From contig NC_046673.1 in NCBI RefSeq assembly GCF_003369915.1, positions 10,028,001-10,092,000 of the forward strand: a stretch of 64,000 nucleotides of DNA, given 5' to 3'. Positions 11,280 to 22,067 of this stretch are shown here, in pieces. Every line of letters begins with the position of its first letter. Position 1 is the first letter of the stretch. The position numbers were made by a program, and so were the translations under genes. This DNA is from Drosophila miranda (lineage: Eukaryota > Arthropoda > Insecta > Diptera > Drosophilidae). Under the pieces are notes generated by a model that was given only the letters and a program-made list of their open reading frames with translations, searched no databases and was not told where the DNA came from.

Positions 11280-13781
11280 TCACACAATCGACGATCTGTC
11301 CAGAATGGACGAGGTGTCCAGCAAGAGTTCCGTGCTGCTGCTCAGAATGTCGTAGAGCTGGTGGGGCGCATCTCCGGCAATCGGATTGCCGAACGGGAAG
11401 AACGAGGAGAGCGTCGCCAGCTGCAAGGAGCCCCCGACAGTGTTGAGGCTGTTCGTCGGTGTGGCCACCTTCGTTTTGCGTCGCCTCTCCACTCCGTCTA
11501 CGTACTCAATGGGTTCTCCATCCTGGTCGACATTTGGCGCACCACCGTCTTGGGAGCTGGTCTGCTGTTGGTTGGGCCTCTGTTCCCCGGTGGCCTCGTA
11601 GTAGGCATCGGGCAGATCGTCGAAGTTCTGGAGTTCCAGGCAACGCTGCACCTTGGCTATGTTGCCGAGCAGCAGGCGATGGAAGAGATCTACCTGGGCC
11701 TGGCCACCGCCTCGGATGTCGAGGACGGGCAGCCACCGATAATAGCACTGGTCCCACACGGCCAGATCGAAAATGCGGTGCGCCGGCAGCAGGTACCGGT
11801 CCTGCGGCACCGACGAATGCGTTGCAAACAGCTGCGGATTGATGGTGTTGCGCGACGGCGTCGATGCAGCCATTCCCGGCTGGCCCACGGCCAGAGAGCG
11901 TCGGCTCTGAAGGCCCGCCGATGATGAATGTGACATTGCCTCGTTCCTCTGACGCTGGTAGAGTGGATTGCTGAAGAACATCTTGTCCTTGTCGGTGAAC
12001 TGCTCGCTCCAGTCCCACACGGGACGCAGGACCAGCGGCGAGTTCTTGACGGCACGCACCCGCTGAGCCTGGTTGTCGAACTGGAACGTGTCGAAGATGG
12101 GCATGAAGCAGGCGTCCCACAGCGTCGTCAGATATGTCTGGGAGAACTCGAACTCGTCGGGGAACTGCTGCAGCAGCTGCCACACACAGTCGAGGAAGAG
12201 CAGGAAGACGGGGCTCTGTTCGCTCTCGAGGACCTGCTCGCCGCCATTGGTCGCCGCGTAGACATGTCCGAGCCGACGCTGGAAGGGATGCTCGAGGGCG
12301 ATCCACTCCTTCTGCACCAGCGACTGGAAGCCATCGATGCTACGGAAGTGCGGATCGAGTAGCAGCTGGGTCAGACTGCTGATCACACAGCACAGGTCCC
12401 GGCCGTTGGACTCCTGGAGAACACACGTGGTCGAAGAGCGCAGGGTGGCCGCCGCCTCGCTGGAGTAGCGCAGACACAGGGAGACATAGAACAGCCAGTT
12501 GGTCTTCTCCAGCAGCCCCAGGTACTTGTCATCCTGCAGCATGAACTTTTCAGGCGTCTCCGGCGTGCAGAGGCGTCTCAGCTTCTGGTAGGCCCGCAGG
12601 ACGTCCTGTGTGCTGGGCAGACGATCCGTTAGCTGGAGCAGCTTCAGTTGCTTGCGCTCGTCACACTTGCGCACCAGCTCCAGCATGATGTTCTCCACTT
12701 TGGTGTCCTGTTGGGCCGCTGGCTGAAGCTCGGCCAGGCGTACCAGGGAGGCGGCACTGCTGCCGTAGCTGTAGACCCAGAAGGCGGCACGGGAGTCACA
12801 GAAGGCACGCGACAGGTCGAGGAAACGATCGACGCTGCAGCTCTTGGGTATGACAAAGTGCGGCGGCACGGAGTACTTGCCCGCCTGCAGTGGATTCTGC
12901 AGCAGCTGGACACTGTTGCTACTCACCACCTGCCACTCAGTGGCACCGCATCTGATCAGCTCCCGCGCCCAGTCGTTCTTCGTGGCGTACATGCTGACCC
13001 CCGAGGCGCCGAGTGTCGAGTAGTACGGCTCACGGTAGGCATACGCAAAGCTCAGATCGTGCCGCATCGGATATGCAAAGCGTACCAGGGCCGATGCTAT
13101 CAGCTTGCCGTGATCGCTGACTCCGCTCAGCTTAGAGTCCTGCTGCTGGAAGGCGAACTTGAGCAGCCGAAAGTTCTTGCAGATGATGTGCAACGCGGCA
13201 ATCCGTCCATTGATCGTGTGCTGCTTGAAGGGCTCCAGCTTCTTCCGGCGGCTGCTGTTGCTGGCCATGCGCGCCGCCTGCAGCGCACTAGCCGCTCTGC
13301 CCAGCTCCGCGATGGTGTAGATCTGGTCGATGTTGTTCAGGGTCACATCGTTCCGCCCCAGATAGAGGTTCTCCTGATACAGGTCGCAAAGGGGCGCCGT
13401 TGCCGTGGGCCGTCTGGCATGTAAAGGCACAAAGGCCAACTTGAAGTTGGTCACGCTCAGCAGTCCGAAGGTGGCCTCCTTATGCGGCCGATTGGATTCG
13501 CTGTTGCCACCACTGTTGCTGTTGCTGCTACTGCCACTGCCGCTGCCACTGTCCATGGGATCGATGGGCGAGTACATGTAGGCAGGGGCCGAGGCCACAA
13601 TCTGTTCGCCCTGCAGAAGCCGGGGCCGGGCCAGATGCACGTCCCTCAGGTCGCTGGGCAGGCACCATTCATTTGTGTCCGCCGTGGCGCGCATATCTCC
13701 CGGCAAGGGCGCCACATAGCTGGTGAAGGTGTTCCGCTTCCGATGGTCTGGCATCTCGATGCTGCCGCCGCCAGTGGCCAT
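11280..13781 (-). CDS. Myotubularin-related pseudophosphatase, MTMR10-like
   Basis: This is one intronless frame. The frame stays open to an upstream in-frame ATG at 13949, but I prefer the ATG at 13781 (MATGGGSIEM), giving 833 residues; the extra 56 residues look like translated leader. An N-terminal PH-GRAM-like region (about residues 70-240) contains a Ser/Gly/Asn run. The myotubularin phosphatase fold follows (about 260-640), including FWVYSYGSSAASLVRLAE. At the place of the CSDGWDR active loop the protein reads QESNGRDLCC (about 455-465): the nucleophilic Cys is replaced by Glu and the Arg by Leu, so it should be catalytically dead, as in the MTMR10-12 subgroup. Such members act as adaptors for active phosphoinositide 3-phosphatases. 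It corresponds to melanogaster CG14411. Transcription probably starts near Motif 1 at 14431. Confidence 0.9.
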   Translation of the reverse strand: MATGGGSIEMPDHRKRNTFTSYVAPLPGDMRATADTNEWCLPSDLRDVHLARPRLLQGEQIVASAPAYMYSPIDPMDSGSGSGSSSNSNSGGNSESNRPHKEATFGLLSVTNFKLAFVPLHARRPTATAPLCDLYQENLYLGRNDVTLNNIDQIYTIAELGRAASALQAARMASNSSRRKKLEPFKQHTINGRIAALHIICKNFRLLKFAFQQQDSKLSGVSDHGKLIASALVRFAYPMRHDLSFAYAYREPYYSTLGASGVSMYATKNDWARELIRCGATEWQVVSSNSVQLLQNPLQAGKYSVPPHFVIPKSCSVDRFLDLSRAFCDSRAAFWVYSYGSSAASLVRLAELQPAAQQDTKVENIMLELVRKCDERKQLKLLQLTDRLPSTQDVLRAYQKLRRLCTPETPEKFMLQDDKYLGLLEKTNWLFYVSLCLRYSSEAAATLRSSTTCVLQESNGRDLCCVISSLTQLLLDPHFRSIDGFQSLVQKEWIALEHPFQRRLGHVYAATNGGEQVLESEQSPVFLLFLDCVWQLLQQFPDEFEFSQTYLTTLWDACFMPIFDTFQFDNQAQRVRAVKNSPLVLRPVWDWSEQFTDKDKMFFSNPLYQRQRNEAMSHSSSAGLQSRRSLAVGQPGMAASTPSRNTINPQLFATHSSVPQDRYLLPAHRIFDLAVWDQCYYRWLPVLDIRGGGQAQVDLFHRLLLGNIAKVQRCLELQNFDDLPDAYYEATGEQRPNQQQTSSQDGGAPNVDQDGEPIEYVDGVERRRKTKVATPTNSLNTVGGSLQLATLSSFFPFGNPIAGDAPHQLYDILSSSTELLLDTSSILDRSSIV

Positions 13782-14868
13782 CGTCCAATTTGTTGCCCTG
13801 GCAATTGTTGCTGTGGCTGTTGCTGCTGGCCCACGGCACGGCACGTCTCTTGAATATTCAATTATTTTGTATTTCCTGCCTGTCTGCCTGTCTGTCTGGG
13901 CCCCGTTCTGTTCCGTTCCGGATTTCGAATTTTTACCGCTACTCAGCACTCAGCTCTCTTCCTGTGCCACACATCCAAAAATATTAATAATATAAAATAC
14001 ACAAAAGCCACAGACAGAGCGCGAGCGGGAGGGAGATATACAAGAAATTTAGACAGACGGTGTGGGAGAGAGAAAGAGAGAGAGAACATAGACGAAATTA
14101 GAATTATCGTTGTGTGATAAGTTTATCAGTCGAACTTACCGTTCCGATTACCACCACCACCTCTCGATGTGTGTGTGCGGCCGCTCGAGGTGTTTCTCGT
14201 TTCCAGCGATCGGGATCGGTGAGGGTGTGGGTGTGGGTGTGTGTGAGCTATATATCAACTAGCTAGTCATCTTTCCGATAGATGCTGTACTGATGTGCAC
14301 ATAACATTCGTCTTCAATATGCATTTATTTATTCATTTATTTTCGTTGTCGCTACAATTATACGCCACTAATACGTACGCACACACACACACACAAGCGC
14401 GCACACGCACTCACACTTAATGCACTTGGACAGTGTGACCGTACGCGGGTAGGGAGCTAATACCAGCGTCATGACTAATATTTAAAGGGACCAAGTTTCA
14501 AAGGTACCTATCGACTCGACAAAGTTTTAGCAAATATAAAGCAAATCTAAATTTGCATGCAATAAATTCTTATTTTCAGCACATAAAATTAATTAATTAA
14601 TATTACTCGACTCAAAATAAAGCAATCCTGAAGAGAAAATATCTTGAAGATGAAAACTATATATGAAAATTATGGCCAAAATATCGATCTTCACGAAACA
14701 AATTTCTAATAACAGTCAGTCATTACACTTCAATTGAGGGCTGTGAAACAAAAACCAACAAAAACATTTGCTTTAGCTCAGATTTGTAATCGATCTTCTG
14801 GATCTTCCGTATAGGAATCAGTTGTGCATTACGCACATTTCTCGTTTTGTTAGCGTGTTTTTTATACC
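13782..14868. other. Leader and promoter region of the MTMR10-like gene
   Basis: No gene is seen on the plus strand. The region holds short purine-rich and GT/CA repeats (about 14060-14090 and 14384-14410) and Motif 1 at 14431. Beyond 14460 it is AT-rich without recognised features up to the transposon insertion point. Confidence 0.6.
14431..14441 (-). promoter_or_regulatory. Motif 1 promoter element of the MTMR10-like gene
   Basis: The plus strand reads CAGTGTGACCG, which is CGGTCACACTG on the minus strand, a full match to the Motif 1 consensus used by TATA-less fly housekeeping promoters. It lies 650 bp upstream of the preferred ATG, in the right orientation, and about 430 bp from the left end of the retrotransposon. 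Confidence 0.5.
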
Positions 14869-16009
14869 TGTTATGATCCGCCTCTTTGCCACCCTGGCCT
14901 ATCGTTCCCAGCTAGCTCACGGGGAAGTCAGGGGTGTTTCCGACCCGATAAGCCAGGGGACGGATTGAACAAAACAAAAAAACAAAAAAAAAACATACAA
15001 AAAAAACAAATCTAATTTATAGGACAGACTTGTCCTCGTTGGCACTTTCGTCAGCGGGGATAGTTGGTTTCGTTATCCCTAGCAGGGTCCCACCCTTCCA
15101 TGAGCGCCACCTTTTGAATTCGCTCCCTTTTCATATTCAGGGTCCCGCTCTTCTTCTCGCTCTCGTCCCACCCAACTACCGTTTTCTATTCACTCATGAC
15201 TCTTTTCAAATTTTCATTTTTATATCCACTATATTTTCATATTTAACTTGAACATTATTAATTAATAATCTAGGTTTATATAAAGGAAACAAATACTAAC
15301 ACAAAAATACTAACAACAAAATAAACCCTATTTCGGCCGAATTGGCAGCCCCCTTTGATAAAAGTTGTTGCTTCCTGATGCTTGCTGATGTTTACGTTTG
15401 ATCGTGGTGTTTTTTTATATGATCATGATATATTGTTTAATTGTGGGTCGGACGGGTGTAGATGTGCGAAATGTGTTGATGTTATGTGATGTGTTATAAA
15501 TGAGGGTATACATGCGTGGGTTGTGTGTGATGTGGGTGGATGAAGGTGGGTGTGTGTGAATCGTGTGTGTGTATTTCTGCTTTGAAGTCCGGATTCTTTC
15601 CCCGGGGGGCTGGTGTGTGGGGACAGAAACGTGTCTCCAGTCGGTGCTCCGCTGACGGTTCCTTGGTGCCGGTGCTCCGCTGACGGTTCTCGCATCAGTT
15701 TTCCGGCCTGGCCAGTACCGGGATGCTGCTGCCGATGTCCGCCGCTTCTGCTGATGTTGATGCCTGCCGCTGATGTCTTGGTGGGATCGTCGTCTCAACG
15801 ATCACCGATTTTGTTTCCTTTTTTTCTTTCAGGGCACGTGCGGCCTCCACTATTCTCCACCGGAAACTCTTTCTTTTCTTCCTCCTCGCCCCGTTTCCTT
15901 TTCTCCTACGCAACTCTGCCACTGCTTCCCAGGATCCACTATAGATGCCGCTGTCTCTTTCTTCTCCAGCCCTGATACCTATCGGCTCTGTCCAAAACCG
16001 CCCATAACA
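14869..16009 (-). repeat. 3' LTR of the gypsy-type element
   Basis: A 1141-bp repeat starting TGTTATG and ending CATAACA. Element transcription runs on the minus strand, so this copy is the 3' LTR. The equivalent open frames in the two LTRs (for example 15613-15975 and 22812-23174) translate identically. These frames are treated as non-coding. The last bases before the LTR on the minus strand (16010-16028) are only moderately purine-rich and are the presumed polypurine tract. Confidence 0.95.
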
Positions 16010-16151
16010 CCACACTACCGTTTCCAGGATTACTCCGCCGAAACGGGAGTGCCAAGCAGGCGGGCTTTTTTAATTAAGGGGCCCCAAACGTAGGCCATCG
16101 CCCACACCCTGAGATTGAGAGTCTCTGGCTCCATCGACTGAGATGCCTGGG

Positions 16152-19100
16152 CTACTGCTTCAGATCCTTTGCGTGAAACACCCCAATACGTGAGCCTTGC
16201 AACGTCTCCAGCTCGTACAGACTGTTGCCCATACTCCGGATCACTCGGCACTTGACGTATTTTGGGCTGAACTTCGCGTTGATGTTGTTTTTAAATTTGC
16301 TCAACACGAAATTCCGCTTATATATCTCCTGACCCGGTGAGTACCTAATTTCTCGAGCTTTTCGATTATACCTGTTCTTCGCTCTGTTGTAGGCTTCATG
16401 AGAGTTTCCTCGGACCTCATCTCGGACTATCTCCATCTTGTCACTCCTCGCCAAGGGTGACATTTGTGCATCATTTAGGGCGCCCAGTCTGCGTGCCAAT
16501 TTATAATCTCGGCCGCTAGTAAACATGTGCTGCCCAAACAACACAAAGTATGGCGACGTCCCGATACCCGTGTGTATAGCGCTCCTAGCCACACACTGGA
16601 TCTCCGTCAGCTTCTCGTCCCAGCGCGTGTGATCCTCACTAGCGTATGTCCTTATTGCTGCCAGTACAGTCTGGTTCACTCGTTCGGCCGCGTTCGCCTG
16701 CGCTGCATAGTTCCCCGACTTCAGGTGCGTTATGCTTCTCCTATCCAGGAATTGAGAAAATTCAGCTGACACAAATTGCTTTCCATTATCGGTATGCACT
16801 ATTTCAGGCACGCCAAACTGCGCGAAGACCTCGGCGTGCAAGAATCGGATCACGGCCGAAGACGTCGCCTTAGGCAAAGCCTTCAACCAGACATATCTGG
16901 ACATGTGATCGAGGACTATTAGTATGACCACATTGCCACTTCGAGTCCTCGGATATGGACCCAGGAAATCCAGGTACAGTTTTTGAATCGGCCTCTCGGT
17001 TCTGGTTTCGGCCCCCATGAGTGGACGGTGAACCTGTGTTGAATGTTTTGTTTCTTTGCAGGTGTTACAATCAGCCACATATGCCTTCACCTGCACGGTC
17101 ATCCGGGGCCAATAATAGAACTGTCGCAGCCGTCCCAGTGTCCTCGCGATTCCTCCATGCATTGCCACATCGCTGTCGTGAGCCTGTTGGATCAGTGTGC
17201 TCGTCAGGGCTTCCGGGATCCATAGCTTCCACGAAAACTCCTCTAATTCCGGCCGGCCAAATTGTGTGCGCTTAAACAGCAGTCCTTCCTCCACCTTCAG
17301 GTCTGGGAATTCATCCTCATCGCTCTGGACCGACTCAATTTTTCTTCGGTATTCTTCATCCTCGAAGGCTGTGGTGTCGAACTCCAGGAAGTCGATAGCG
17401 TCCACGTCAAAGGGACGTGACAGCATATCGGCGACGATATTTTCCTTTCCTTTGCGGTGCTCGATTTCGAAGTCATAAGCCTGGAGAGCCAACGACCACC
17501 TGGCTAGCCTCCCATCCAGTGCTTTGAATCGCATGAGCCACTGCAAACTCGCGTGATCTGTTATCACCGTGAATGGCATCAGTTCTACGTATGCACGGAA
17601 CTTCTCTATGGCTCTTACCGCCGCCAGACACTCCTTCTCTGGCACGCTATAGTTGAGCTGTGCCCCTCTTAGCTTCGCCGAAAAGAATGCGATCGGGTGC
17701 TCTGCTCCTTCATCATCCCTCTGGAAGAGAACTGCTCCAATCCCCACGTGGCTCGCATCACACTGGATGAAGAAGTGCTTCTTAAAGTCTGGGTGATGTA
17801 GCACGGGGGCACTGGTAAGTGCTTTTTTGAGCTCCTCGAACGATTTTCCTGCCTCCTCCGTCAGCTTAAATTGCCCTTTTCCTTTCAGACAGTCTGTCAG
17901 AGGAGCCGAGAGTGCCGAGAAATTTCGGATAAACCGCCGATACCAGCCAGCTGTCCCCAAAAATCTCCGGATTTGTCTCACGTTCCTTGGCATTGGTATT
18001 TGGGTGATCGCCTGTACTTTCTCCGGATCTGTCCTAAGTGCGCCGTCGCCTACGATGTACCCTAAATACTTTAAATATTTATAGCCGAATTTCGATTTTT
18101 TTCTTCCAATTGTCAGGTTTGCCTCCTTGAGACACTTGGCCACTTCCTCTAACAGGTGTATATGCTCCTCAAACGTCCGGGAAATAACTAGTAGATCGTC
18201 TAAGTATACAAAGACATGGCTTCGGAGTCGTTGTGGAATTACTCGATCCATCAACCGACACAGCCGTTGGGCTGCATTGCACAACCCGAAGGGCATCGAT
18301 TTAAATTGATAGAGTGGTCTGCCCGGCACCGTGAATGCTGTGTACGTCCGACTTTCAGGCTCCAGCTCTATCTGCCAAAATGCGTGCTTTAAATCGATGC
18401 TGCTGATGTACACCGTATCCTCTACGCGGCTCAGAATTGACTCGATGCTCTGCAGCGGGTAAGCATCCTTCACGGGTAATTTGTTTAGTTTCCGCGCATC
18501 CAGACACAATCGGTTTTTTCCCGGCTTACGTACCAGCGTCACGCGGTTGCTCCACGGGCTCTCGCTGGTTTCGATGACTCCGAGGCGCAACATTTCGTCC
18601 ACCTCGGCAAACAACAGCTCTTGCACCGCGGGAGACACCGGGTAGAATCGCTCCTTTACGGGTACGGCTCCCTCGATTAATTGAATTTCGTGCCTTTCGA
18701 GCGTCGTTCTTCCCAAACCATGTGTGTCGAATGCCCTGAAGTTGTTCTTCACCTGGTCCAGACGTGTCTGCTGCGTGTGCGTCAATTCGTGCGGTTCCGT
18801 TGGTCTACTCCTAGTCAGCACCTCAGCATCAATTTCGGCTAATTCCTTGTGTCGTTCTAGGCCTACTATATGCGGAGCCAGACCAAACTTCCGCCAGAAA
18901 TCGACCCCTAGGTACAGCGGTTGTTTCAGCGAGGGACACAGGAACAACTCCATAGTCTGCTTCTGGCCTCCATACGTCATTACTGTCGACACATGTCCCA
19001 GTATTTTATGAGGAGTGCCGCCCGCTGTTTGTACTGAGAATTTCTTTATGTCTTGAAGTTTCAGCTCCAATTCTCCTATCAGTTCCAGGCCACCTTTCCC

Positions 19101-19562
19101 CAGAAGGCTCACCGATGCCCCTGTATCCAGTAGTCCCATCAGCGTCCTCGGGCCCAACTTCACTCGTGCGAATGGCCTGTCATCCTGACGAATTGCCGAG
19201 TGGACTGCAGCACACACCTGGAGCCGCCTTCTCTTTCGCCCCTGAAACCTGTCCCGAGCCCGCTGTGCTCGGACTGCTCCCGTTCGGATACTCTCATCGA
19301 GTTCGTCCCCCATTATCCGATTCCTGGCCTGTTCGTACTGCCGCTGTCTTTCCTTTATCGGCTTGCGCTCGGACCATCTAGCTTCGGGTAATACCGCTTG
19401 GTTAACCTTATATATGGTAGTGTAAATATTCTTATTGCTACTTCTTTCCTTAGGGGTATCTAATTTAACGTTGGAGGGCCTATCTATTGGCTGCTTCGCG
19501 GCGACGTGGAACTCGACTCCTCCAATTGCGTCGTGCTCCTTTTCGCGTTTCCCGGCCGACAT
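16152..19562 (-). CDS. Retrotransposon Pol polyprotein
   Basis: An intact frame of 1136 residues from its first ATG. Domains in order: aspartic protease with DTGA at about 146-149; reverse transcriptase with YLDD at about 453-456 and the typical FGLCNA segment before it; RNase H starting near CDAS at 601; an HHCC zinc region (HDSD...HGG...CNTC) at about 795-835; and an integrase core with Asp at about 865 and 925 and Glu at about 960. The C-terminal module ends near VFHAKDLKQ. No stop or frameshift is visible. The start overlaps gag by 79 bases in the -1 frame, so Pol is probably made by ribosomal frameshifting as a Gag-Pol fusion. Confidence 0.95.
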   Translation of the reverse strand: MSAGKREKEHDAIGGVEFHVAAKQPIDRPSNVKLDTPKERSSNKNIYTTIYKVNQAVLPEARWSERKPIKERQRQYEQARNRIMGDELDESIRTGAVRAQRARDRFQGRKRRRLQVCAAVHSAIRQDDRPFARVKLGPRTLMGLLDTGASVSLLGKGGLELIGELELKLQDIKKFSVQTAGGTPHKILGHVSTVMTYGGQKQTMELFLCPSLKQPLYLGVDFWRKFGLAPHIVGLERHKELAEIDAEVLTRSRPTEPHELTHTQQTRLDQVKNNFRAFDTHGLGRTTLERHEIQLIEGAVPVKERFYPVSPAVQELLFAEVDEMLRLGVIETSESPWSNRVTLVRKPGKNRLCLDARKLNKLPVKDAYPLQSIESILSRVEDTVYISSIDLKHAFWQIELEPESRTYTAFTVPGRPLYQFKSMPFGLCNAAQRLCRLMDRVIPQRLRSHVFVYLDDLLVISRTFEEHIHLLEEVAKCLKEANLTIGRKKSKFGYKYLKYLGYIVGDGALRTDPEKVQAITQIPMPRNVRQIRRFLGTAGWYRRFIRNFSALSAPLTDCLKGKGQFKLTEEAGKSFEELKKALTSAPVLHHPDFKKHFFIQCDASHVGIGAVLFQRDDEGAEHPIAFFSAKLRGAQLNYSVPEKECLAAVRAIEKFRAYVELMPFTVITDHASLQWLMRFKALDGRLARWSLALQAYDFEIEHRKGKENIVADMLSRPFDVDAIDFLEFDTTAFEDEEYRRKIESVQSDEDEFPDLKVEEGLLFKRTQFGRPELEEFSWKLWIPEALTSTLIQQAHDSDVAMHGGIARTLGRLRQFYYWPRMTVQVKAYVADCNTCKETKHSTQVHRPLMGAETRTERPIQKLYLDFLGPYPRTRSGNVVILIVLDHMSRYVWLKALPKATSSAVIRFLHAEVFAQFGVPEIVHTDNGKQFVSAEFSQFLDRRSITHLKSGNYAAQANAAERVNQTVLAAIRTYASEDHTRWDEKLTEIQCVARSAIHTGIGTSPYFVLFGQHMFTSGRDYKLARRLGALNDAQMSPLARSDKMEIVRDEVRGNSHEAYNRAKNRYNRKAREIRYSPGQEIYKRNFVLSKFKNNINAKFSPKYVKCRVIRSMGNSLYELETLQGSRIGVFHAKDLKQ

Positions 19563-20905
19563 TTAGGACATTTAGGGAGGATGACCCCGGCCAGCCCGCA
19601 CTTGTAGCAGAACAGGTTACGTACGGCCGACTCACACTCAAAATAGGTGTGACCCGGCTGAGCGCAATTCCAGCATTTCAGCTGGGTGCGGTCGCCTCCG
19701 GATTCCCTCGTCCTATGGACAGCATCCAATGCCTCGGTCTGTTCCTCCGGGTCGTGAGTGTTCGCATCCAATTCATGTACTTTGTGATCTTCCCTGCGCC
19801 TACTACCCCCATGGTCTGGACCGCTCCTTGTCCATCGCGTCGCCAGCAGTTTCTCGGCGTCCGCACACTCTTCTCGCAGCTTCTGGAGATTTGGTATCTG
19901 CATTGGATAAATCACCCTCGAAATTGCATCCCTAATATTGATCTTTATGATCTTTATTAGATCATAATCCGAGAACGGATTCAGCAATCTCGACCTCAAC
20001 ACCAACATCTCCTGGATGTACTGGTCCGCCGACTCCCCGTGGCGTTGTCGGCGTTCCCTGAGCTCTTGCTCTCGCTCGAACTCTGTCCGACGAACTTGAA
20101 ACTGCTGCTGGAGACCATATCTCAGATTCGGCCAGTCCGGCATTCCTACCGTCCGCACATGCATCCAGTACCAATCCCTTGCGTGGCCACTGACCAATGT
20201 GTGAAAGGCTTTCAACACCTCCGCCCACGGTACCTGGTACGACGCCTGTAGATGCTCCACCCGGAATATGAATTCCGCCACGGGCATCCCCTTTGGATCG
20301 CCGTCGAAGCTAAGTCCCCATCTTCGTATCTGCACTTGCTCCTGCCTAGCCTCTCCGAAACTCGGTCGATTCCTGTTAGGGTTTGCTCCTGCGCCCATCC
20401 CGTTGAACAGCCACTCCTCCACGGGTCTCTGATCGGCTTGGGTCCTCTGATCGGCCTCCAATGTTCGGTTGTCCACGAACAAGTGCGTTGGATGTGCTTG
20501 CTGGTTCCCGGGTGCTTCCTGTTGACCTCCTCCCAGACTGGTTGCATTTGATCCCCGATTCCTTCCATTCGCATCACTCGCCGTTCGCTCCGCTTTTAAC
20601 GAACCCACCACAGCGTTGATCTCTCGCATGAACTCTAGCATGTCTGCTTGCATTGACGATCTCAGCGCTTCCATTTGCTGCCCGAGCGACGCTCGGTAGG
20701 TCTCCTGTGCTTGGGCTAAGGCTGCGTTCACGGCTGAGCTTAACTCGGACGGTAACACCAGGTCCTTACGGGTTCGCTGTTGACCTCCTACCGCTCCGGC
20801 CTCTGGGTCCTCCTGGTGCAACCCCGCATGTACGTTTTCCGCCACTTGCGACGGCCCTTCCGGCCTACTGCCGGCTTTACCGTCCTGGGACCGAGTCGTC
20901 GGCAT
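19484..20905 (-). CDS. Retrotransposon Gag protein
   Basis: A frame of 473 residues with a polar, Gln-rich N-terminal third and a capsid-like central region (about 210-360). At the C-terminus there is a CCHC zinc knuckle (CWNCAQPGHTYFEC) followed by a second knuckle-like motif (CYKCGLAGVILPKC) in which Val stands where His is expected. The protein packages element RNA into virus-like particles. The stop at 19484 lies inside the overlapping pol frame. Confidence 0.92.
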   Translation of the reverse strand: MPTTRSQDGKAGSRPEGPSQVAENVHAGLHQEDPEAGAVGGQQRTRKDLVLPSELSSAVNAALAQAQETYRASLGQQMEALRSSMQADMLEFMREINAVVGSLKAERTASDANGRNRGSNATSLGGGQQEAPGNQQAHPTHLFVDNRTLEADQRTQADQRPVEEWLFNGMGAGANPNRNRPSFGEARQEQVQIRRWGLSFDGDPKGMPVAEFIFRVEHLQASYQVPWAEVLKAFHTLVSGHARDWYWMHVRTVGMPDWPNLRYGLQQQFQVRRTEFEREQELRERRQRHGESADQYIQEMLVLRSRLLNPFSDYDLIKIIKINIRDAISRVIYPMQIPNLQKLREECADAEKLLATRWTRSGPDHGGSRRREDHKVHELDANTHDPEEQTEALDAVHRTRESGGDRTQLKCWNCAQPGHTYFECESAVRNLFCYKCGLAGVILPKCPKCRPGNAKRSTTQLEESSSTSPRSSQ

Positions 20906-22055
20906 GTTGTACGGCTGGTACCTGCGCTGTGCCTCTGGGCTACGCCTTGTCTTTCCCGACCCTTTAAAATCTCCGGGTCACTCATCAACCAATTTTCCTA
21001 ACGTACTCCTTTCCTTCGTCTATTCCCTATCTACTTAACTATCTTGGTGATAAATAAATTGGATTGTTTATTATCTGTTTATTATTATTAGTTCCAGGCT
21101 AATTAATTCTCAATACCTTCAATCGTAACGAGAAAACAAATAAATAAATAGTGCAATAAATAAATAAGCGAATAATTAATTCAATGCTTAGATAACCAAA
21201 TAAATAAATTTAAATACATAAATCGGTTAATTTAAATCAATAAATTGATAAATCTAAATATCTAAATTGATTCAATCAAATAAATAAACACCTACATCTA
21301 CAATTAATCGCCTAATTAAATGCAACACTAAATAACTAAATACTTCCTCTCCCAAACAAATACTCTTTTCCCGATGACTTGCCTAATGCCTACTTCTAAA
21401 ATTGCTTTTAAACAATGCTAGCGAGAATCGTCAGTCCTCAAAAAAAAATGATTTCCCTTTGGGTTTTCTTGCTTCGGCTTTCCAATAGTCTGCTAAATCA
21501 CTAACAAAAAAAAAACATATAATTCCCAAACTGCTTCAGACAAAAATTCACCTTTAATTTGTTTGGTGGGACGAGAGACAACTGCATTAATTGTTTTGCA
21601 GGTGAGCGGACTCCCTTCTTTTCCCCTTGCTATTTACCTTCGCTTACTTTTTCTAAGTGCCAACTCCCTTCGCTGTTTCCTCCCTCAGATCACCGTGGAT
21701 CCCCCAGAATCGGACAACGACGTTAATGCCTCTGGACATAACCCGGACCACGACTCGACAGATCCTCCGGCACCTCTTCCTCTTTTCAGATCCAGACAGC
21801 GAGCTCCACGAGTCGGACAACGAGGCTAGCACCACCTGGTAATACCTGGACCACAACTCGGGACACACACTTCCTTCCCTTCTACCTCCGATACATAACT
21901 ACCATGTCCATTTTCCTCTCTTCTACTCATCTCAGCGGCTACGACGGCTAGGATTTATTCCCGGCTCGCGGACCGGCTGAGTTTCGTTCTACCAGGGTTC
22001 CATTTTACACCGGGTCTTTAAGACTCGCGTTTAAAATCGATCCCTTCTATTACCA
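20906..22055 (-). other. Untranslated leader of the retrotransposon
   Basis: This is the internal region between the primer-binding site and the gag start. The half nearest gag (about 21050-21350) is very AT-rich with many TAAATAAA-like runs. The half nearest the LTR is pyrimidine-rich on the plus strand. No conserved frame was found. The length is ordinary for elements that carry long leaders with packaging signals. Confidence 0.7.
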
Positions 22056-22065
22056 TTGGGCGCCA
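22056..22065 (-). other. Primer-binding site of the retrotransposon
   Basis: Two bases after the 5' LTR the minus strand reads TGGCGCCCAA, complementary to the 3' end of a fly lysine tRNA including CCA. Complementarity appears to stop after ten bases. Confidence 0.7.
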
Positions 22066-22067
22066 TT

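Noticed and set aside
15613-15975. 120-codon frame repeated in both LTRs (also 22812-23174)
   Set aside because: It is identical in both copies only because the LTRs are identical. It is Cys/Pro/Ser/Phe-rich low complexity and lies on the strand opposite to element transcription.
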